Shown here one piece after another: positions 49,225 to 59,222 of a DNA stretch of 64,000 nucleotides (positions within the stretch are counted from its first letter, which is position 1; the number at the start of each line of letters is the position of its first letter). A program made the position numbers and the translations under genes. The stretch is from Maricaulis sp963975345 (GTDB lineage Bacteria; Pseudomonadota; Alphaproteobacteria; Caulobacterales; Maricaulaceae), in contig NZ_CAXBGE010000002.1 of NCBI RefSeq assembly GCF_963975345.1, positions 62,001-126,000 of the forward strand. The letters run 5' to 3'. Below the pieces are notes generated by a model. It worked only from the letters and a program-made list of their open reading frames with translations. It was not told the DNA's origin and searched no databases.

Positions 49225-51234
49225 ATGTCCGAGCTAGCCAAGGGAATTCGCGCCTATATTATCATAGGCTTGCTGACGGCCCTGTCGGCGATCGCGGGCA
49301 TTTTCACTCTGCCGGCACTCGACCGCGATGAGAGCCGGTTCGCCCAGGCGACAGCGCAAATGCTGGAGACGGGGGATTTCGTCTCGATCAATTTTCTCGA
49401 CGAGGCGCGCAACAAGAAACCCGTTGGAATTCATTGGCTTCAAGCCGCCAGCGTCGCGACATTCTCAAGCGTTGAAGCGCGCCAAATCTGGGCCTACCGC
49501 CTGCCCTCCATGCTCGGTGCGATCCTGGCAGCGCTGGCCTGTTTCTGGGGTGGGCAAAGACTGGTCGGACGCGAGGCGGCCTTTGCGGGGGCGGCACTTT
49601 TTGCGGTGACGGTGCTGTTGGGCATTGAAAGCGGCATCGCGAAAACTGATGCGATGTTAGTGGGTTGCACCACGCTGGCGATGGCTGCCTTGGCAAATTT
49701 GCGCTTCGGTGAGGGCGGCAAAAAAACCGCCATCCTGTTCTGGTTTGCGGTCGGGCTGGGCGCGCTGATCAAGGGGCCGGTGACACCGATGGTCGCCGGG
49801 CTAACGGTGCTGGTACTGGTGATCTGGGAGCGCAAGGCGAACTGGTTGAAACCACTGGGCTTCTGGCCGGGGCCACTGCTCGCTATCGCGATGGTTCTGC
49901 CTTGGCTGGTCTCGATCCAGATCGCGACGGATGGCGGTTTTCTGCGTCAGGCAATCGGCGATGATCTGGCCCCGAAACTGGCCGGCGCCGCCGAGCGTCA
50001 TGGCGGCCTGTTCGGCTATCACTTGCTGCTCGCTCCCCTATTGTTATTCCCCGCTACACTGACTGTAATACCCGGACTGGGCTATCTCTCGTCAGCGCTG
50101 CGTGGCCGGACCGACAATAAAACGGCCAGCGCAGCCCGTTTTCTCCTCGCTTGGGCGATTCCGGTCTGGCTGGTGTTTGAACTTCTGCCAACCAAACTCC
50201 CCCATTACGTCCTTCCCGCCTATCCCGCCCTCGCGCTGATCGCCGGCTGGGGTCTGATGGAACTGGCCAAGGCTACCGCTTGGCAGAAATGGGTCAGCTG
50301 GGCCCTGTTCGCCTTCGCCGGCCTGGTGTTCGCGATCGCACTGCCGGTGCTGTTCATCGTCTATGGCAATAATGCGAGCTGGGATGCCGTGCGGCTTTCA
50401 CTGGCCGGTTTCGAGGGCGGCTTCCAGCTCGGGCTCGACCCGAAGACGGCGGCCATTGTCTTCCTGACCGCGGCGCTATTCGCCGGCCTGACCGGAGCCG
50501 CGCTGATGGCGGCGCGCGGTCGCTCGGTTGTGCTGGTGCTCTGCCTCGCCGTGGCGGCCGGTCTGGGTTGGCAAGTGATGGCGCGCGGCGCGGCGGCACC
50601 GAACGCCTATGCCGTCCGCTTGGCGGACCAGGTGCGCGCGGCGCGGAGCTATTCGCAGACGATTGCCGGGATCGCGCCGGAGGATATCGTCACGGCCTCA
50701 AGCTATACCGAGCCGAGCCTGGTCTTCTCGCTGGGGACCGACACGATGCTCGGCACGGCGGAAGAAGCGCTGGCCTTTGCTGAGAGCCGCGAAGAGCCGA
50801 CCATGGTAGTGCTGGACCTGTCGCGCTTCCCGGCGCTGCGGGCGGTACTCGCCGACCAGCCCCTGACAGACGAAGCTGTCTCCGATATCGCTCGTCTGGC
50901 CCCGGCCTCCGATGTCGAGGCACTATTCGAGAGCATGGAGCCTTTCGCCGATGAGCTCGGTGCCGCGTGGATCGACCACACCGCGACCCGCTGGATATGG
51001 GATACCTTGATGATGCAGCTCAATGTCTGTCATCGAGCCTTGGCGTCGGGTACCAATTACTCGCGCGGGGATGAGACCGTGCTGATTGTGCTGTTCACTC
51101 GCTGCGGCCAGCTTGGAGTTCGGCAATACGCGCCCTATTCTCAGCCGTACGGCGAGCTGTTTGGAGTCCCTTCTGAAATGCCTGAAGCAGTCGAAGAGCG
51201 TGTTCCGGGCGAATCCGAGGACACACCCCAATGA
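49225..51234 (+). CDS. GT39/ArnT-like membrane glycosyltransferase
   Basis: A 669-residue integral membrane protein with about twelve N-terminal helices. The first periplasmic loop has the key acidic motif 'LDRDESRFAQATAQMLETGDF' and 'NKKPVGIHWLQA', typical of ArnT/PMT-family transferases using polyprenyl-phosphate sugars. The C-terminal 180 residues form a periplasmic domain. ATG 49225 has GGAG upstream; TTG 49213 is less likely. It probably works with the divergent GT2 enzyme on lipid A or glycans. Confidence 0.92.
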   Translation: MSELAKGIRAYIIIGLLTALSAIAGIFTLPALDRDESRFAQATAQMLETGDFVSINFLDEARNKKPVGIHWLQAASVATFSSVEARQIWAYRLPSMLGAILAALACFWGGQRLVGREAAFAGAALFAVTVLLGIESGIAKTDAMLVGCTTLAMAALANLRFGEGGKKTAILFWFAVGLGALIKGPVTPMVAGLTVLVLVIWERKANWLKPLGFWPGPLLAIAMVLPWLVSIQIATDGGFLRQAIGDDLAPKLAGAAERHGGLFGYHLLLAPLLLFPATLTVIPGLGYLSSALRGRTDNKTASAARFLLAWAIPVWLVFELLPTKLPHYVLPAYPALALIAGWGLMELAKATAWQKWVSWALFAFAGLVFAIALPVLFIVYGNNASWDAVRLSLAGFEGGFQLGLDPKTAAIVFLTAALFAGLTGAALMAARGRSVVLVLCLAVAAGLGWQVMARGAAAPNAYAVRLADQVRAARSYSQTIAGIAPEDIVTASSYTEPSLVFSLGTDTMLGTAEEALAFAESREEPTMVVLDLSRFPALRAVLADQPLTDEAVSDIARLAPASDVEALFESMEPFADELGAAWIDHTATRWIWDTLMMQLNVCHRALASGTNYSRGDETVLIVLFTRCGQLGVRQYAPYSQPYGELFGVPSEMPEAVEERVPGESEDTPQ

Positions 51235-52154
51235 CCCGCAAGATTGAAATCGTTGAAGTCGGGCCGCGTGATGGCCTCCAGAATGACCCGGTCCTGCTGT
51301 CGACGGAGATGAAGATCGAATTCATCTCGCGGCTGATCGATGCCGGGGTGAACCGGATGGAGGCGGCGAGCTTTGTCCATCCCAAGCTGGTGCCGGCGAT
51401 GGCCGACAGCGCCGAGGTGATGGCTCTGGTGCCGCGGCTCGACGGGGTGAGGTATATTGGTCTGGCGCTCAATGAGCGCGGCTTGCGACGTGCGCTCGAA
51501 GCGGGCTGTGACGAGATCAATTATGTGATGGTCGCCTCGCCCGGCTTCGGGCTGAGGAACCAGAACGCGACGCCGGAGCAGACCGCCGACCTGTTCGACA
51601 AGATCGCCATCCTGGCCCATGACGAAGGCGTGCCGGTCTCGGTGACGGTCTCGGTCGCGTTCGGCGATCCGTTCGATGGCGAAGTCGATGCGAAAATTCT
51701 CGGCGAACTGGCGGCGCGCGCCAAGGCGGCGGGTGCCTGTGAATTCGCCCTGGGTGACACGATTGGCGTTGCCGATCCGTGGAGCGTGCGCAAGGCGCTC
51801 GATATTGTGCGGCGTGAGAGCGGCGATATGCGGCTGCGGATGCATTTCCACAATACGCGCAATACGGCGCTGGCGAATATCGCGGCGGCGGTGGATGCCG
51901 GCGTGGATGTCATCGATGCCTCGTGTGGCGGGATTGGTGGCTGCCCGTTTGCGCCCAAAGCGACAGGCAATGTCGCGACCGAAGACGTGATCTACATGCT
52001 CGAGCGCGGCGGCTTCGAAACCGGCATCGATCTGGACCGGATGATCGCAACAGCGAAATGGCTCGAGGATGTGGCGCTGAAACATCCGGTTGAATCGGCG
52101 CTCAAACGTGCGGGCGGTTTTCCCGGCGCACTGGCCGACAAGACTCAGGCCTGA
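51231..52154 (+). CDS. Hydroxymethylglutaryl-CoA lyase
   Basis: A 307-residue TIM-barrel enzyme that splits HMG-CoA to acetyl-CoA and acetoacetate in leucine breakdown. 'VEVGPRDGLQNDP', 'MEAASFVHPKLVP', metal-ligand 'RMHFHNTRNTALANI' and the catalytic cysteine loop 'GIGGCPFAPKATGNVATED' are diagnostic. It overlaps the upstream GT39 gene by four bases, though the two functions are unrelated. Confidence 0.94.
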   Translation: MTRKIEIVEVGPRDGLQNDPVLLSTEMKIEFISRLIDAGVNRMEAASFVHPKLVPAMADSAEVMALVPRLDGVRYIGLALNERGLRRALEAGCDEINYVMVASPGFGLRNQNATPEQTADLFDKIAILAHDEGVPVSVTVSVAFGDPFDGEVDAKILGELAARAKAAGACEFALGDTIGVADPWSVRKALDIVRRESGDMRLRMHFHNTRNTALANIAAAVDAGVDVIDASCGGIGGCPFAPKATGNVATEDVIYMLERGGFETGIDLDRMIATAKWLEDVALKHPVESALKRAGGFPGALADKTQA

Positions 52155-53098
52155 TTGTCGGGGCCTCGGCGCGAACGGCGCCAACGCAACAGCCGCACCC
52201 GAGCCTGCAGTTTGCGGCTCCGATTGTGTATCGCGCCGCGCAAAGCAATCCAGAACACCCGGGCCCACAGCGCGCCGTAAATTGGCCCGATCAACAGGAC
52301 CGTCACCAGACGCTGCACCGGGCCGGGATAAAATTTCCAGAAATACTTGACGAATCCGGTCGCCTTGTGGGTCTCAACCCGGAGCGGACTGGCCTGGCTG
52401 GTCGCGCCGAAATGCAGGATTTGAACGCGAGGCTCGAACCAGACATCGCCGCCGGCCTCCCGCACGCTGCGGCAAAGATCGAGATCTTCCACGTGCAGGA
52501 AATAGCGTTCGTCGAATCCGCCCAGTTCGAGAAAGTCGTCCCGGCGCATCATCATTGCAGCCCCCGACACGTTCGGCACCTTCACCATCGTCTCCGGCAA
52601 TACGTCGCGCTCCCAATGCAAACTGCGCAGTCTGGGGAACAAGAGATCGAGGCGCAGAAAGCTGATCATCGCCGCGCGCGGTGTCAGTTCGCCCCGACGA
52701 CCGCCGGCCTGCTCGCTGGCGTCAGAGTTAAGAATGCACGCGCCGATGACCCATGGACGCTTCGAGGCCATCAAGGCCGACTGTTTGAGCTGCGTGCTCG
52801 AGCCCGGCGCCAGAATCGCGTCGGGGTTGAGAAACAGGATGAGCTCGCCACTCGCCGCCAGCGCGCCAATATTGCAACCCTTCGCGAAGCCGATATTTTC
52901 GCCAGTCTCGATCAGGATGAAGTTGGCGTGTCGGGCCGCCAGTTCGCGCAGCGCCGTGAGCACTTCAGGCGGGTTTTCATGGCTGACCAGGACGAATTCG
53001 TCGACGCCCTGCGCCCCAAGCACGGCGGTCGCCGCCTCCATCAGATGCGGACCGGTCTTCCAGGAGACTGTTACAACGCTGAGTCGCGAATTACTCAT
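52145..53098 (-). CDS. Glycosyltransferase family 2 (rhamnosyltransferase-like)
   Basis: A 317-residue GT2 enzyme. 'LSVVTVSWKTGPHL', 'GENIGFAKGCNIGA', the DxD-like 'LFLNPDAIL' and 'GGFDERYFLHVEDLDLCRSVREAG' are characteristic of polysaccharide rhamnosyl/galactosyltransferases. A C-terminal hydrophobic stretch may hold it at the membrane. ATG 53098 overlaps the O-antigen ligase stop, so the pair is coupled. Its last ten bases overlap the HMG-CoA lyase end. Confidence 0.9.
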   Translation of the reverse strand: MSNSRLSVVTVSWKTGPHLMEAATAVLGAQGVDEFVLVSHENPPEVLTALRELAARHANFILIETGENIGFAKGCNIGALAASGELILFLNPDAILAPGSSTQLKQSALMASKRPWVIGACILNSDASEQAGGRRGELTPRAAMISFLRLDLLFPRLRSLHWERDVLPETMVKVPNVSGAAMMMRRDDFLELGGFDERYFLHVEDLDLCRSVREAGGDVWFEPRVQILHFGATSQASPLRVETHKATGFVKYFWKFYPGPVQRLVTVLLIGPIYGALWARVFWIALRGAIHNRSRKLQARVRLLRWRRSRRGPDNQA

Positions 53099-54306
53099 CA
53101 AGCCGGTTTCCGGGCACCCAAGAACAGGACGGCAGGCACCGCCAGAGCCATAGCGGCCTGGTGCCACTCTTGCCAGACACCATAGGAGAATAAAACCAGT
53201 GATACATAGGTGACCAGCACCCATGATGTCGCAATGGCCTGGACCCGGCTCAGTCGGGGGGCGCTGGCGATACGTCCGCCGGTAAAGACCAGCAGACAGG
53301 TCAGCAGGGCCGCACCGATCAGACCGGTCTCCAGCCAGACCTGCAAACTGGCATTGTGGGGATGCATGGGCAGGGTTTCGATCTGGTAGCCGTCCAGCAC
53401 CATTTCGCCGTTCAGCGGACGCGAAGCGTCGAGCCCATAACCGAACAATGGCTTGTCCTTGATCAGGTCACTGACATAGGTCCAGATTTCCAGCCGCCAG
53501 ACCCAGGACATCGGCAGGCGGTCCTGCAGTCCCTGCGGCAGAGCTGCGATGATGCCCGGCAGCACGACCGGCACCACAAGCACGCCGCCGGCGACAATAC
53601 CGAACACACCGGCGATCATCGGACGGGGCCAAAAGGCTGTCAGCACTGCGGCGACTGAGGCCAGTATGAAGGCCAGCGCATTGACTTCGGTGTCGAAGCT
53701 GAAGGCCGCTATCGCGGCCAACCCCATCACCACAATACCAACGAGCAACCCGCCGGCACGGTGGGCGAGCAGCGCCGCCGGTGCAGCGAGCAACATGAGC
53801 GGTACGGCGGCATGACCCAGATTGCGATTGACGAAGGTCATCACATCATCTTCTGACATGGAGCCATAGCCTTCGACGGCGATCTTGAAGGCGTGGGTCA
53901 TCGCGCCACCGGTTAGGGTTTCGGCGAGCAGGAAGAGCCCCAACGCGATCACAAGGAATATCACCGAGGCCTCGCAACGCGACCGCCAACGGCCCTCCAG
54001 CCCACCGACGCGCAGGGCGAGCAGGATGTAAAGCGGGACGCCAATCAGCGTTTTGGGGAGTTGCTCTGGATTGTTATAAGGCGACCACAGAAAGCTGATC
54101 CCAACCCAGGCCAGAAACAATCCCGTCAACACCAGCGGCACGGAGGGCGTTCGCGGCCGCCAGTAATTGGCGTCTACGGGAAAGGCGGCGATGGCGAGCA
54201 GGACCGCCATTGGCGGCAACAGGCCGCCGCCAGCGATAGACCAGGGCAAGGCAAGGGCGAAGGTCAAAACGCCAACCCAGCCTACCCTGTTTTCCCCCTG
54301 TGCCAT
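53098..54306 (-). CDS. O-antigen ligase family membrane protein
   Basis: A 402-residue protein with about eleven transmembrane helices. The large periplasmic loop carries 'MSWVWRLEIWTYVSDLIKDKPLFGYG' and the conserved 'PHNASLQVWLETG', the Wzy_C/WaaL motif with its catalytic His. It would attach or polymerise surface glycans. It is coupled to the GT2 gene. Confidence 0.9.
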   Translation of the reverse strand: MAQGENRVGWVGVLTFALALPWSIAGGGLLPPMAVLLAIAAFPVDANYWRPRTPSVPLVLTGLFLAWVGISFLWSPYNNPEQLPKTLIGVPLYILLALRVGGLEGRWRSRCEASVIFLVIALGLFLLAETLTGGAMTHAFKIAVEGYGSMSEDDVMTFVNRNLGHAAVPLMLLAAPAALLAHRAGGLLVGIVVMGLAAIAAFSFDTEVNALAFILASVAAVLTAFWPRPMIAGVFGIVAGGVLVVPVVLPGIIAALPQGLQDRLPMSWVWRLEIWTYVSDLIKDKPLFGYGLDASRPLNGEMVLDGYQIETLPMHPHNASLQVWLETGLIGAALLTCLLVFTGGRIASAPRLSRVQAIATSWVLVTYVSLVLFSYGVWQEWHQAAMALAVPAVLFLGARKPA

Positions 54307-54328
54307 CGCCAGTCCCGCCCGCGGCCGA

Positions 54329-56263
54329 TCAGATGCGTTTTAGATCAGGTGCCATGGCGTCATCGCACAATCGTGCAATCGCTTCGGCCAGTGGCAGGAC
54401 TTCCTGCTTATTACCCTCTTCGCCCAGGAAGCGCAGCGCGAGCGTGCCCTCCTCGGCTTCCTTGCGTCCAACCACGGCAATCACCGGGATCTTGCCGACC
54501 GAGTGTTCGCGGACCTTGTAGTTGATCTTCTCATTGCGAAGGTCCGTCTCGGCATTGAGCCCGGCCGCCTTCATCGCTGCGAGAACCTCAACCGCATAGG
54601 CGTCGGCATCGGACGTGATCGTTGCGATCACGATCTGACGCGGCGCCAGCCAGAAAGGCAGCTTGCCGGCATAGTTTTCCAGCAACACACCGAGGAAACG
54701 TTCCAGCGAACCGAGGATGGCGCGGTGGAGCATGACCGGTCGGTGCTTGTCATTATCGTCGCCGATATAATGGGCATCGAGACGCTCGGGCAGCTGGAAG
54801 TCACACTGGATCGTGCCCGTCTGCCACTCACGCCCGATCGCATCCTTGACGACGAAGTCGAGCTTGGGGCCGTAAAAGGCGCCATCGCCGGGGTTGTATT
54901 CGAAGTCGAGGCCGGAAGCCTCGGCCGCGGCCCGGAGCGCCGCCTCTGCCTGGTCCCAGACATCGTCGGAACCGACGCGCTGTTCCGGACGGTCGGCGAA
55001 TTTGACGCGCGGCTCTTCGAAGCCAAAATCGGCATAGACCGATTTCAGCAATTCGCAGAAAGCCTTCACCTCGTCGACGATCTGATCGACCGTGCAGAAG
55101 ATATGGGCATCGTCCTGCACGAAGCCGCGTACGCGCATCAGGCCATGCAGCGAGCCCGACGGCTCATAACGATGGCAGGAGCCGAATTCGGCCAGGCGCA
55201 GCGGCAAGTCGCGGTAGGACTTCTGGCCCTGATTGAAGACCTGGACATGGCAGGGACAATTCATCGGTTTCACGGCCAGGATTTTTTCTTCCTGGTCGAT
55301 CGAGGAGATGAACATGTTCTCGCGATACTTGTCCCAATGGCCCGAAGCCTCCCAGAACTTCCGGTCCATCAGCTGTGGCGTGCGGATTTCCTGATAGCCA
55401 TTGGCTTCCAGACGCCGGCGCATATAGCTCGTCACCGTGCGATAGAGGCGCCAGCCCGCCGGGTGCCAGAAGACCTGGCCCTGGGCTTCTTCCTGGAAAT
55501 GGAACAGCTCCATCTGGCGGCCGAGACGGCGGTGATCGCGCTTTTCGGCTTCTTCGAGGCGGAAGAGATAGGCCTTGAGCTGTTTCTCATCGCCCCAGGC
55601 CGTGCCGTAGATGCGTTGAAGCATGGCGTTGCGATGATCGCCGCGCCAATAGGCCCCGGCCACCTTCATCAGCTTGAACGCCTTGCCGATCTTACCCGTC
55701 GAGGGCAAATGCGGCCCACGGCAGAGATCGAACCATTCGCCCTGGCGATAAATCGTGATCGTCTCGCTGACGGGCAGATCCCGGATCAGTTCGGCCTTGT
55801 AGAGTTCACCCATGTTTTCGAACATGGCGATGGCGGCATCGCGGTCCATCTCCTCGCGCTCGAACGGCAAATCGGCATCAACGATTTCGCCCATGCGTTT
55901 TTCAATCGCGTCGAAATCCTCCGTCGAGAAGGGTTCGTCGCGCGCGAAGTCATAATAGAAGCCGTCCTCGATCGAGGGGCCGATCGTGACTTGCGTGCCA
56001 GGGAAAAGCTCCTGCACCGCTTGGGCGAGGATATGCGCCGTATCATGACGGATGACCTCGAGGGCCTCCTCATCCTTGCGCGTCACCAGCGCTACGGAAC
56101 AACTGCCGGGCAGTGGCCGCATCAAATCCCAGTCATCGCCATTCACCTTGGCAATCATCGCCACTTTGGCGAGGGATTTCGAGATGTTCTCGGCGAGGTC
56201 CATCGGCGTTGCGCCATCGGGCAATTCGCGGCTGGAACCATCGGGAAGCGTAATATTGATCAT
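54329..56263 (-). CDS. thrS: Threonine-tRNA ligase
   Basis: A 644-residue class II synthetase. The TGS domain ('ITLPDGSSRELPDGATPMDLA') and the editing domain with the zinc-binding 'RHDTAHILAQAVQELFP' precede the catalytic core: motif 2 region 'SGSLHGLMRVRGFVQDDAHIF', zinc-binding 'MNCPCHV' and motif 3 'HRPVMLHRAILGSLERFLGVL'. The C-terminal anticodon-binding domain is present. Start 56263 overlaps the yidD stop. Confidence 0.97.
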   Translation of the reverse strand: MINITLPDGSSRELPDGATPMDLAENISKSLAKVAMIAKVNGDDWDLMRPLPGSCSVALVTRKDEEALEVIRHDTAHILAQAVQELFPGTQVTIGPSIEDGFYYDFARDEPFSTEDFDAIEKRMGEIVDADLPFEREEMDRDAAIAMFENMGELYKAELIRDLPVSETITIYRQGEWFDLCRGPHLPSTGKIGKAFKLMKVAGAYWRGDHRNAMLQRIYGTAWGDEKQLKAYLFRLEEAEKRDHRRLGRQMELFHFQEEAQGQVFWHPAGWRLYRTVTSYMRRRLEANGYQEIRTPQLMDRKFWEASGHWDKYRENMFISSIDQEEKILAVKPMNCPCHVQVFNQGQKSYRDLPLRLAEFGSCHRYEPSGSLHGLMRVRGFVQDDAHIFCTVDQIVDEVKAFCELLKSVYADFGFEEPRVKFADRPEQRVGSDDVWDQAEAALRAAAEASGLDFEYNPGDGAFYGPKLDFVVKDAIGREWQTGTIQCDFQLPERLDAHYIGDDNDKHRPVMLHRAILGSLERFLGVLLENYAGKLPFWLAPRQIVIATITSDADAYAVEVLAAMKAAGLNAETDLRNEKINYKVREHSVGKIPVIAVVGRKEAEEGTLALRFLGEEGNKQEVLPLAEAIARLCDDAMAPDLKRI

Positions 56264-56634
56264 TGGTCTTCGTCCTTGTCGTCGGCGCGGCCTGCCGGCG
56301 GAAGCTTGTCCAAAGTGTCGATGATGGGACGGGATCTGAAACGCCAGACCGCCCACCAGGGCACTTGCGTGCGAACGGTCGGGGCCGGGTCGAAGCCATG
56401 GCTCCCCCCCGGTCGGCAGCGCCCCAGCCGACCCAAGGTCAGCCAGAAGCCGCGCCAGCCACCCTGGGTGCGGATCACCTCGATACCATAGGCCGAACAG
56501 GTCGGCTCATGGCGGCACCGCACGCCAAAGGCATAGAAGACCGGTGACAGGCTGTATTGGTAGACGCGAATCGCGCCCACCATCAGCCATCCCATCGGCC
56601 CCTTGGCCTGATTTATCCCGTCGCTCGAACACAT
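56260..56634 (-). CDS. yidD: Membrane protein insertion efficiency factor YidD
   Basis: A 124-residue protein of the YidD family, which assists YidC-dependent insertion. 'IRVYQYSLSPVFYAFGVRCRHEPTCSAYGIEVI' with its conserved cysteines and 'RLGRCRPGGSHGFDPAP' are diagnostic. The C-terminal extension after the core is longer than usual. Start 56634 is first in frame; the internal ATG 56595 is possible. Confidence 0.93.
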   Translation of the reverse strand: MCSSDGINQAKGPMGWLMVGAIRVYQYSLSPVFYAFGVRCRHEPTCSAYGIEVIRTQGGWRGFWLTLGRLGRCRPGGSHGFDPAPTVRTQVPWWAVWRFRSRPIIDTLDKLPPAGRADDKDEDQ

Positions 56635-56782
56635 TTGGATTCAAGCCTTTTAACGCCGGACCGCGCCCTGTCCACCATGGAGATGAGAGGGGCGAGGCCG
56701 GCCGCATTGAAATGGGTTCGGGTTTGCCTGCTTTTTACGGGCTGTCCGCGCTGTCCTGCCGGCTGGGCAGGAGCGGACAACC

Positions 56783-57235
56783 CTAGCCGGTCAGCGGGGT
56801 TGCGATACGGGTGGTGCGCGCTTTGGTCGCCGCCTCGACGGCAGCGTCGAAGGCCAGCATGATTGACTGATGCCGGGCTGGATAGGCGCGGGCGCTTTGC
56901 AGCAGTTGCAATTCAGCGAAACGGCCGCGCGGGGCCGGGCCAGACTGTTTCAGCATCGCCTTGAGATTGTCGCGCGCCAGTTCCAGCTCGCGCAGCGAGG
57001 CACCAATGGCGGCGCGGGCCAGGATCGCGGCCGAGGCCTGCCCCAGCGCACAGGCTTTAACCCGCAGCGCCAGATCAGCGACATGGCCCGACTGAACCAT
57101 GATATCGAGCTCCACCTCTGAGCCGCACAGACGCGACACCTTGCGCACGGAAGCGTCCGGGCGCGCCAAGCGTCCGATGCGCGGTATATCTGCCGCGAGC
57201 CGCAAAACGGCATTGGAGTAGAGATCGTCACTCAT
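56783..57235 (-). CDS. NifU/IscU-like iron-sulfur scaffold family protein
   Basis: A 150-residue protein. 'VSRLCGSEVELDIMVQSGHVADLALRVKACALGQASAAIL' keeps two of the scaffold cysteines of the IscU/SufU fold, but the third (normally near residue 100-130) is not apparent. It precedes yidD, a known alphaproteobacterial order. Cluster assembly is possible but the reduced cysteine set makes it uncertain. Confidence 0.8.
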   Translation of the reverse strand: MSDDLYSNAVLRLAADIPRIGRLARPDASVRKVSRLCGSEVELDIMVQSGHVADLALRVKACALGQASAAILARAAIGASLRELELARDNLKAMLKQSGPAPRGRFAELQLLQSARAYPARHQSIMLAFDAAVEAATKARTTRIATPLTG

Positions 57236-57302
57236 CTTGAGGTGAATATAAGCATTTTTGCGTGGTGACGCCAGAGAGCCGGCTGGCGGTCAGTCCAGCC
57301 GT

Positions 57303-57599
57303 CTATTCCTCGTCATCATCCGGTGCCAGCTCATCGGCTTCGTCGAGCTCATCCTCGTCGAGATAGGTCGGCTCGGTGCGGCCGAGCACTTCGGGAATGT
57401 CGCCAAGATCGGCCGGGTCGACGCCGTCGGGACACCAGGCTTCGTCGATCGCAACATTCCAGAAGCCCTCGGCCTGCGCCGCACCGGCGGCCAGCTTGCA
57501 GGCCTGGTCCTTGTCGGCGGCGACGACGCCATAGGTGACGAAACCCTCACCGACCGCATCCTCGATCTGGACCAGGACATTGAAGCCGGTGAGTGCCAT
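57303..57599 (-). CDS. Small acidic hypothetical protein
   Basis: A 98-residue protein directly behind cysS (overlapping start/stop at 57599). A compact alpha/beta region ('ALTGFNVLVQIEDAVGEGFVTYGVVAADKDQACK') is followed by a strongly acidic tail rich in Asp/Glu. No family recognised. Confidence 0.7.
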   Translation of the reverse strand: MALTGFNVLVQIEDAVGEGFVTYGVVAADKDQACKLAAGAAQAEGFWNVAIDEAWCPDGVDPADLGDIPEVLGRTEPTYLDEDELDEADELAPDDDEE

Positions 57600-58990
57600 C
57601 AGCCCTGCTCCAGCTTGCGCCAGGTCGAGCCTTCCGGGCCATCATCGACCTGGACATTGAGCGCGGTCAGCTCGGCGCGCACGGCGTCGGCAGCAGCCCA
57701 GTCCTTGGTCTCACGCGCAACCTGACGCTTGACGATCAGCGCATCGATCGCATCGCGTTCGCTCGCGTCCAGAGCTGTCAGGCCGAACCATTCGTCCGGG
57801 TCGCCGTGGCCGATCCCGAGCAGCGCACCGGCGGCGAGCAATTCACCCTTGGCACGGGCCTTGTCTTCACCGGTTGCGGCCTTGTTGGCTTCGCCGGCGA
57901 TCTGGAAGATTTCGGCCAGCGCTTTGGGCGTATTGATGTCGTCATACAGCGCTTCGAGAAAGGCTTCGGGCGCTTCGGTTTCGAGCGGTGTCACGTCGGC
58001 CAGCCGGCGCAGCACGCCATAGACGCGGTCGAGCGAGCGGCGCGATTTGGACAGCAGATCACTGGTCCAGCTCAACGGCGCGCGATAATGCGCCGTCAGC
58101 AGGGCATAGCGCAGCACTTCGCCGGTGTAATGCTGGACGAGATCGTGGACGAGCTGAACATTACCGAGCGATTTCGACATCTTGTCGGTGCCCATGGTGA
58201 GAAAGCCGTTATGGATCCAGTGATTGGCCATCGGCTGGCCGTCATGGGCGCAGACCGACTGGGCGATTTCATTCTCATGGTGCGGGAAGACCAGATCGAT
58301 GCCGCCGCCATGAATGTCGATCGTCTTGCCCAGATGCGCCGCGCTCATGGCCGAGCATTCCAGATGCCAGCCCGGACGGCCACGGCCCCACTGGCTGTCC
58401 CAGCCCGGCTCGTCATCGGCGGCGGGCTTCCACAGCACGAAGTCGGCCGGATTGCGCTTGTAGGACGCGACTTCAACGCGGGCGCCGGCGATCATGTCCT
58501 CGAGCTCACGATTGGAGAGCTTGCCGTATTTGTCATAGGAGTCGACATCGAACAGGACATGCCCCTCGGATTCATAGGCATGACCGCCATAGACCAGGGA
58601 CTGGATCATGCCGATCATCGGGCCGATATGCTCGGTCGCCTTTGGCTGCAGCGTCGGCGTCAGGGCGCCAAGCTGCGCCATGTCGGCGCTGTAGATCGCG
58701 GCGAATTTTTCGGTGATCTCGGAAATCGGCTCCCCGAGCTCCTTGGCGGCGGCGATGATCTTGTCATCCACATCTGTGATGTTACGCGCATAGGTGACGT
58801 GTTCGGCGCCGAACTCGCGGCGCAGGATCCGGAACAGGACATCGAACACGACCACAGGCCGGGCATTGCCGATATGCGCGTAATTATAAACAGTTGGCCC
58901 ACAGACATACATTGTCACCCGGTCCGGATCGATCGGTTCGAATGGGCGCTTGTGGCGGGCCATCGTGTCGAAAAGGGTGAGGGATGCCAT
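57599..58990 (-). CDS. cysS: Cysteine-tRNA ligase
   Basis: A 463-residue class I synthetase. 'MYVCGPTVYNYAHIGNARP' holds the first zinc cysteine and the HIGH motif, 'HLECSAMSAAHLG' and 'HHENEIAQS' complete the zinc site, and 'KMSKSLGN' is the ATP loop. Start 58990 is preferred over 59011 by homology. Confidence 0.97.
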   Translation of the reverse strand: MASLTLFDTMARHKRPFEPIDPDRVTMYVCGPTVYNYAHIGNARPVVVFDVLFRILRREFGAEHVTYARNITDVDDKIIAAAKELGEPISEITEKFAAIYSADMAQLGALTPTLQPKATEHIGPMIGMIQSLVYGGHAYESEGHVLFDVDSYDKYGKLSNRELEDMIAGARVEVASYKRNPADFVLWKPAADDEPGWDSQWGRGRPGWHLECSAMSAAHLGKTIDIHGGGIDLVFPHHENEIAQSVCAHDGQPMANHWIHNGFLTMGTDKMSKSLGNVQLVHDLVQHYTGEVLRYALLTAHYRAPLSWTSDLLSKSRRSLDRVYGVLRRLADVTPLETEAPEAFLEALYDDINTPKALAEIFQIAGEANKAATGEDKARAKGELLAAGALLGIGHGDPDEWFGLTALDASERDAIDALIVKRQVARETKDWAAADAVRAELTALNVQVDDGPEGSTWRKLEQG

Positions 58991-59222
58991 GGGAATATTC
59001 CGTTCGCTCAATAGGTCGGTGCTGAAAAAAGTATCATTCGGATGCGGTCATATCATTGGAATTGCCTCAGGGAAGGCCTAAATGCTTCCTACGCGCGAGC
59101 GTGGACACGGCGGGTATAAGGTATTGACTGCGAAAGCAGCAGCCAAAACATCCCCGATCCGGAAACCGGCACTACGGAATCTGCATCTAACTGGCAGAGC
59201 CGACCCGACAACGAAAGGATCC

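Noticed and set aside
54503..56491. 662-codon open frame on the plus strand
   Set aside because: It is the antisense shadow of thrS, which has full motif support on the minus strand.
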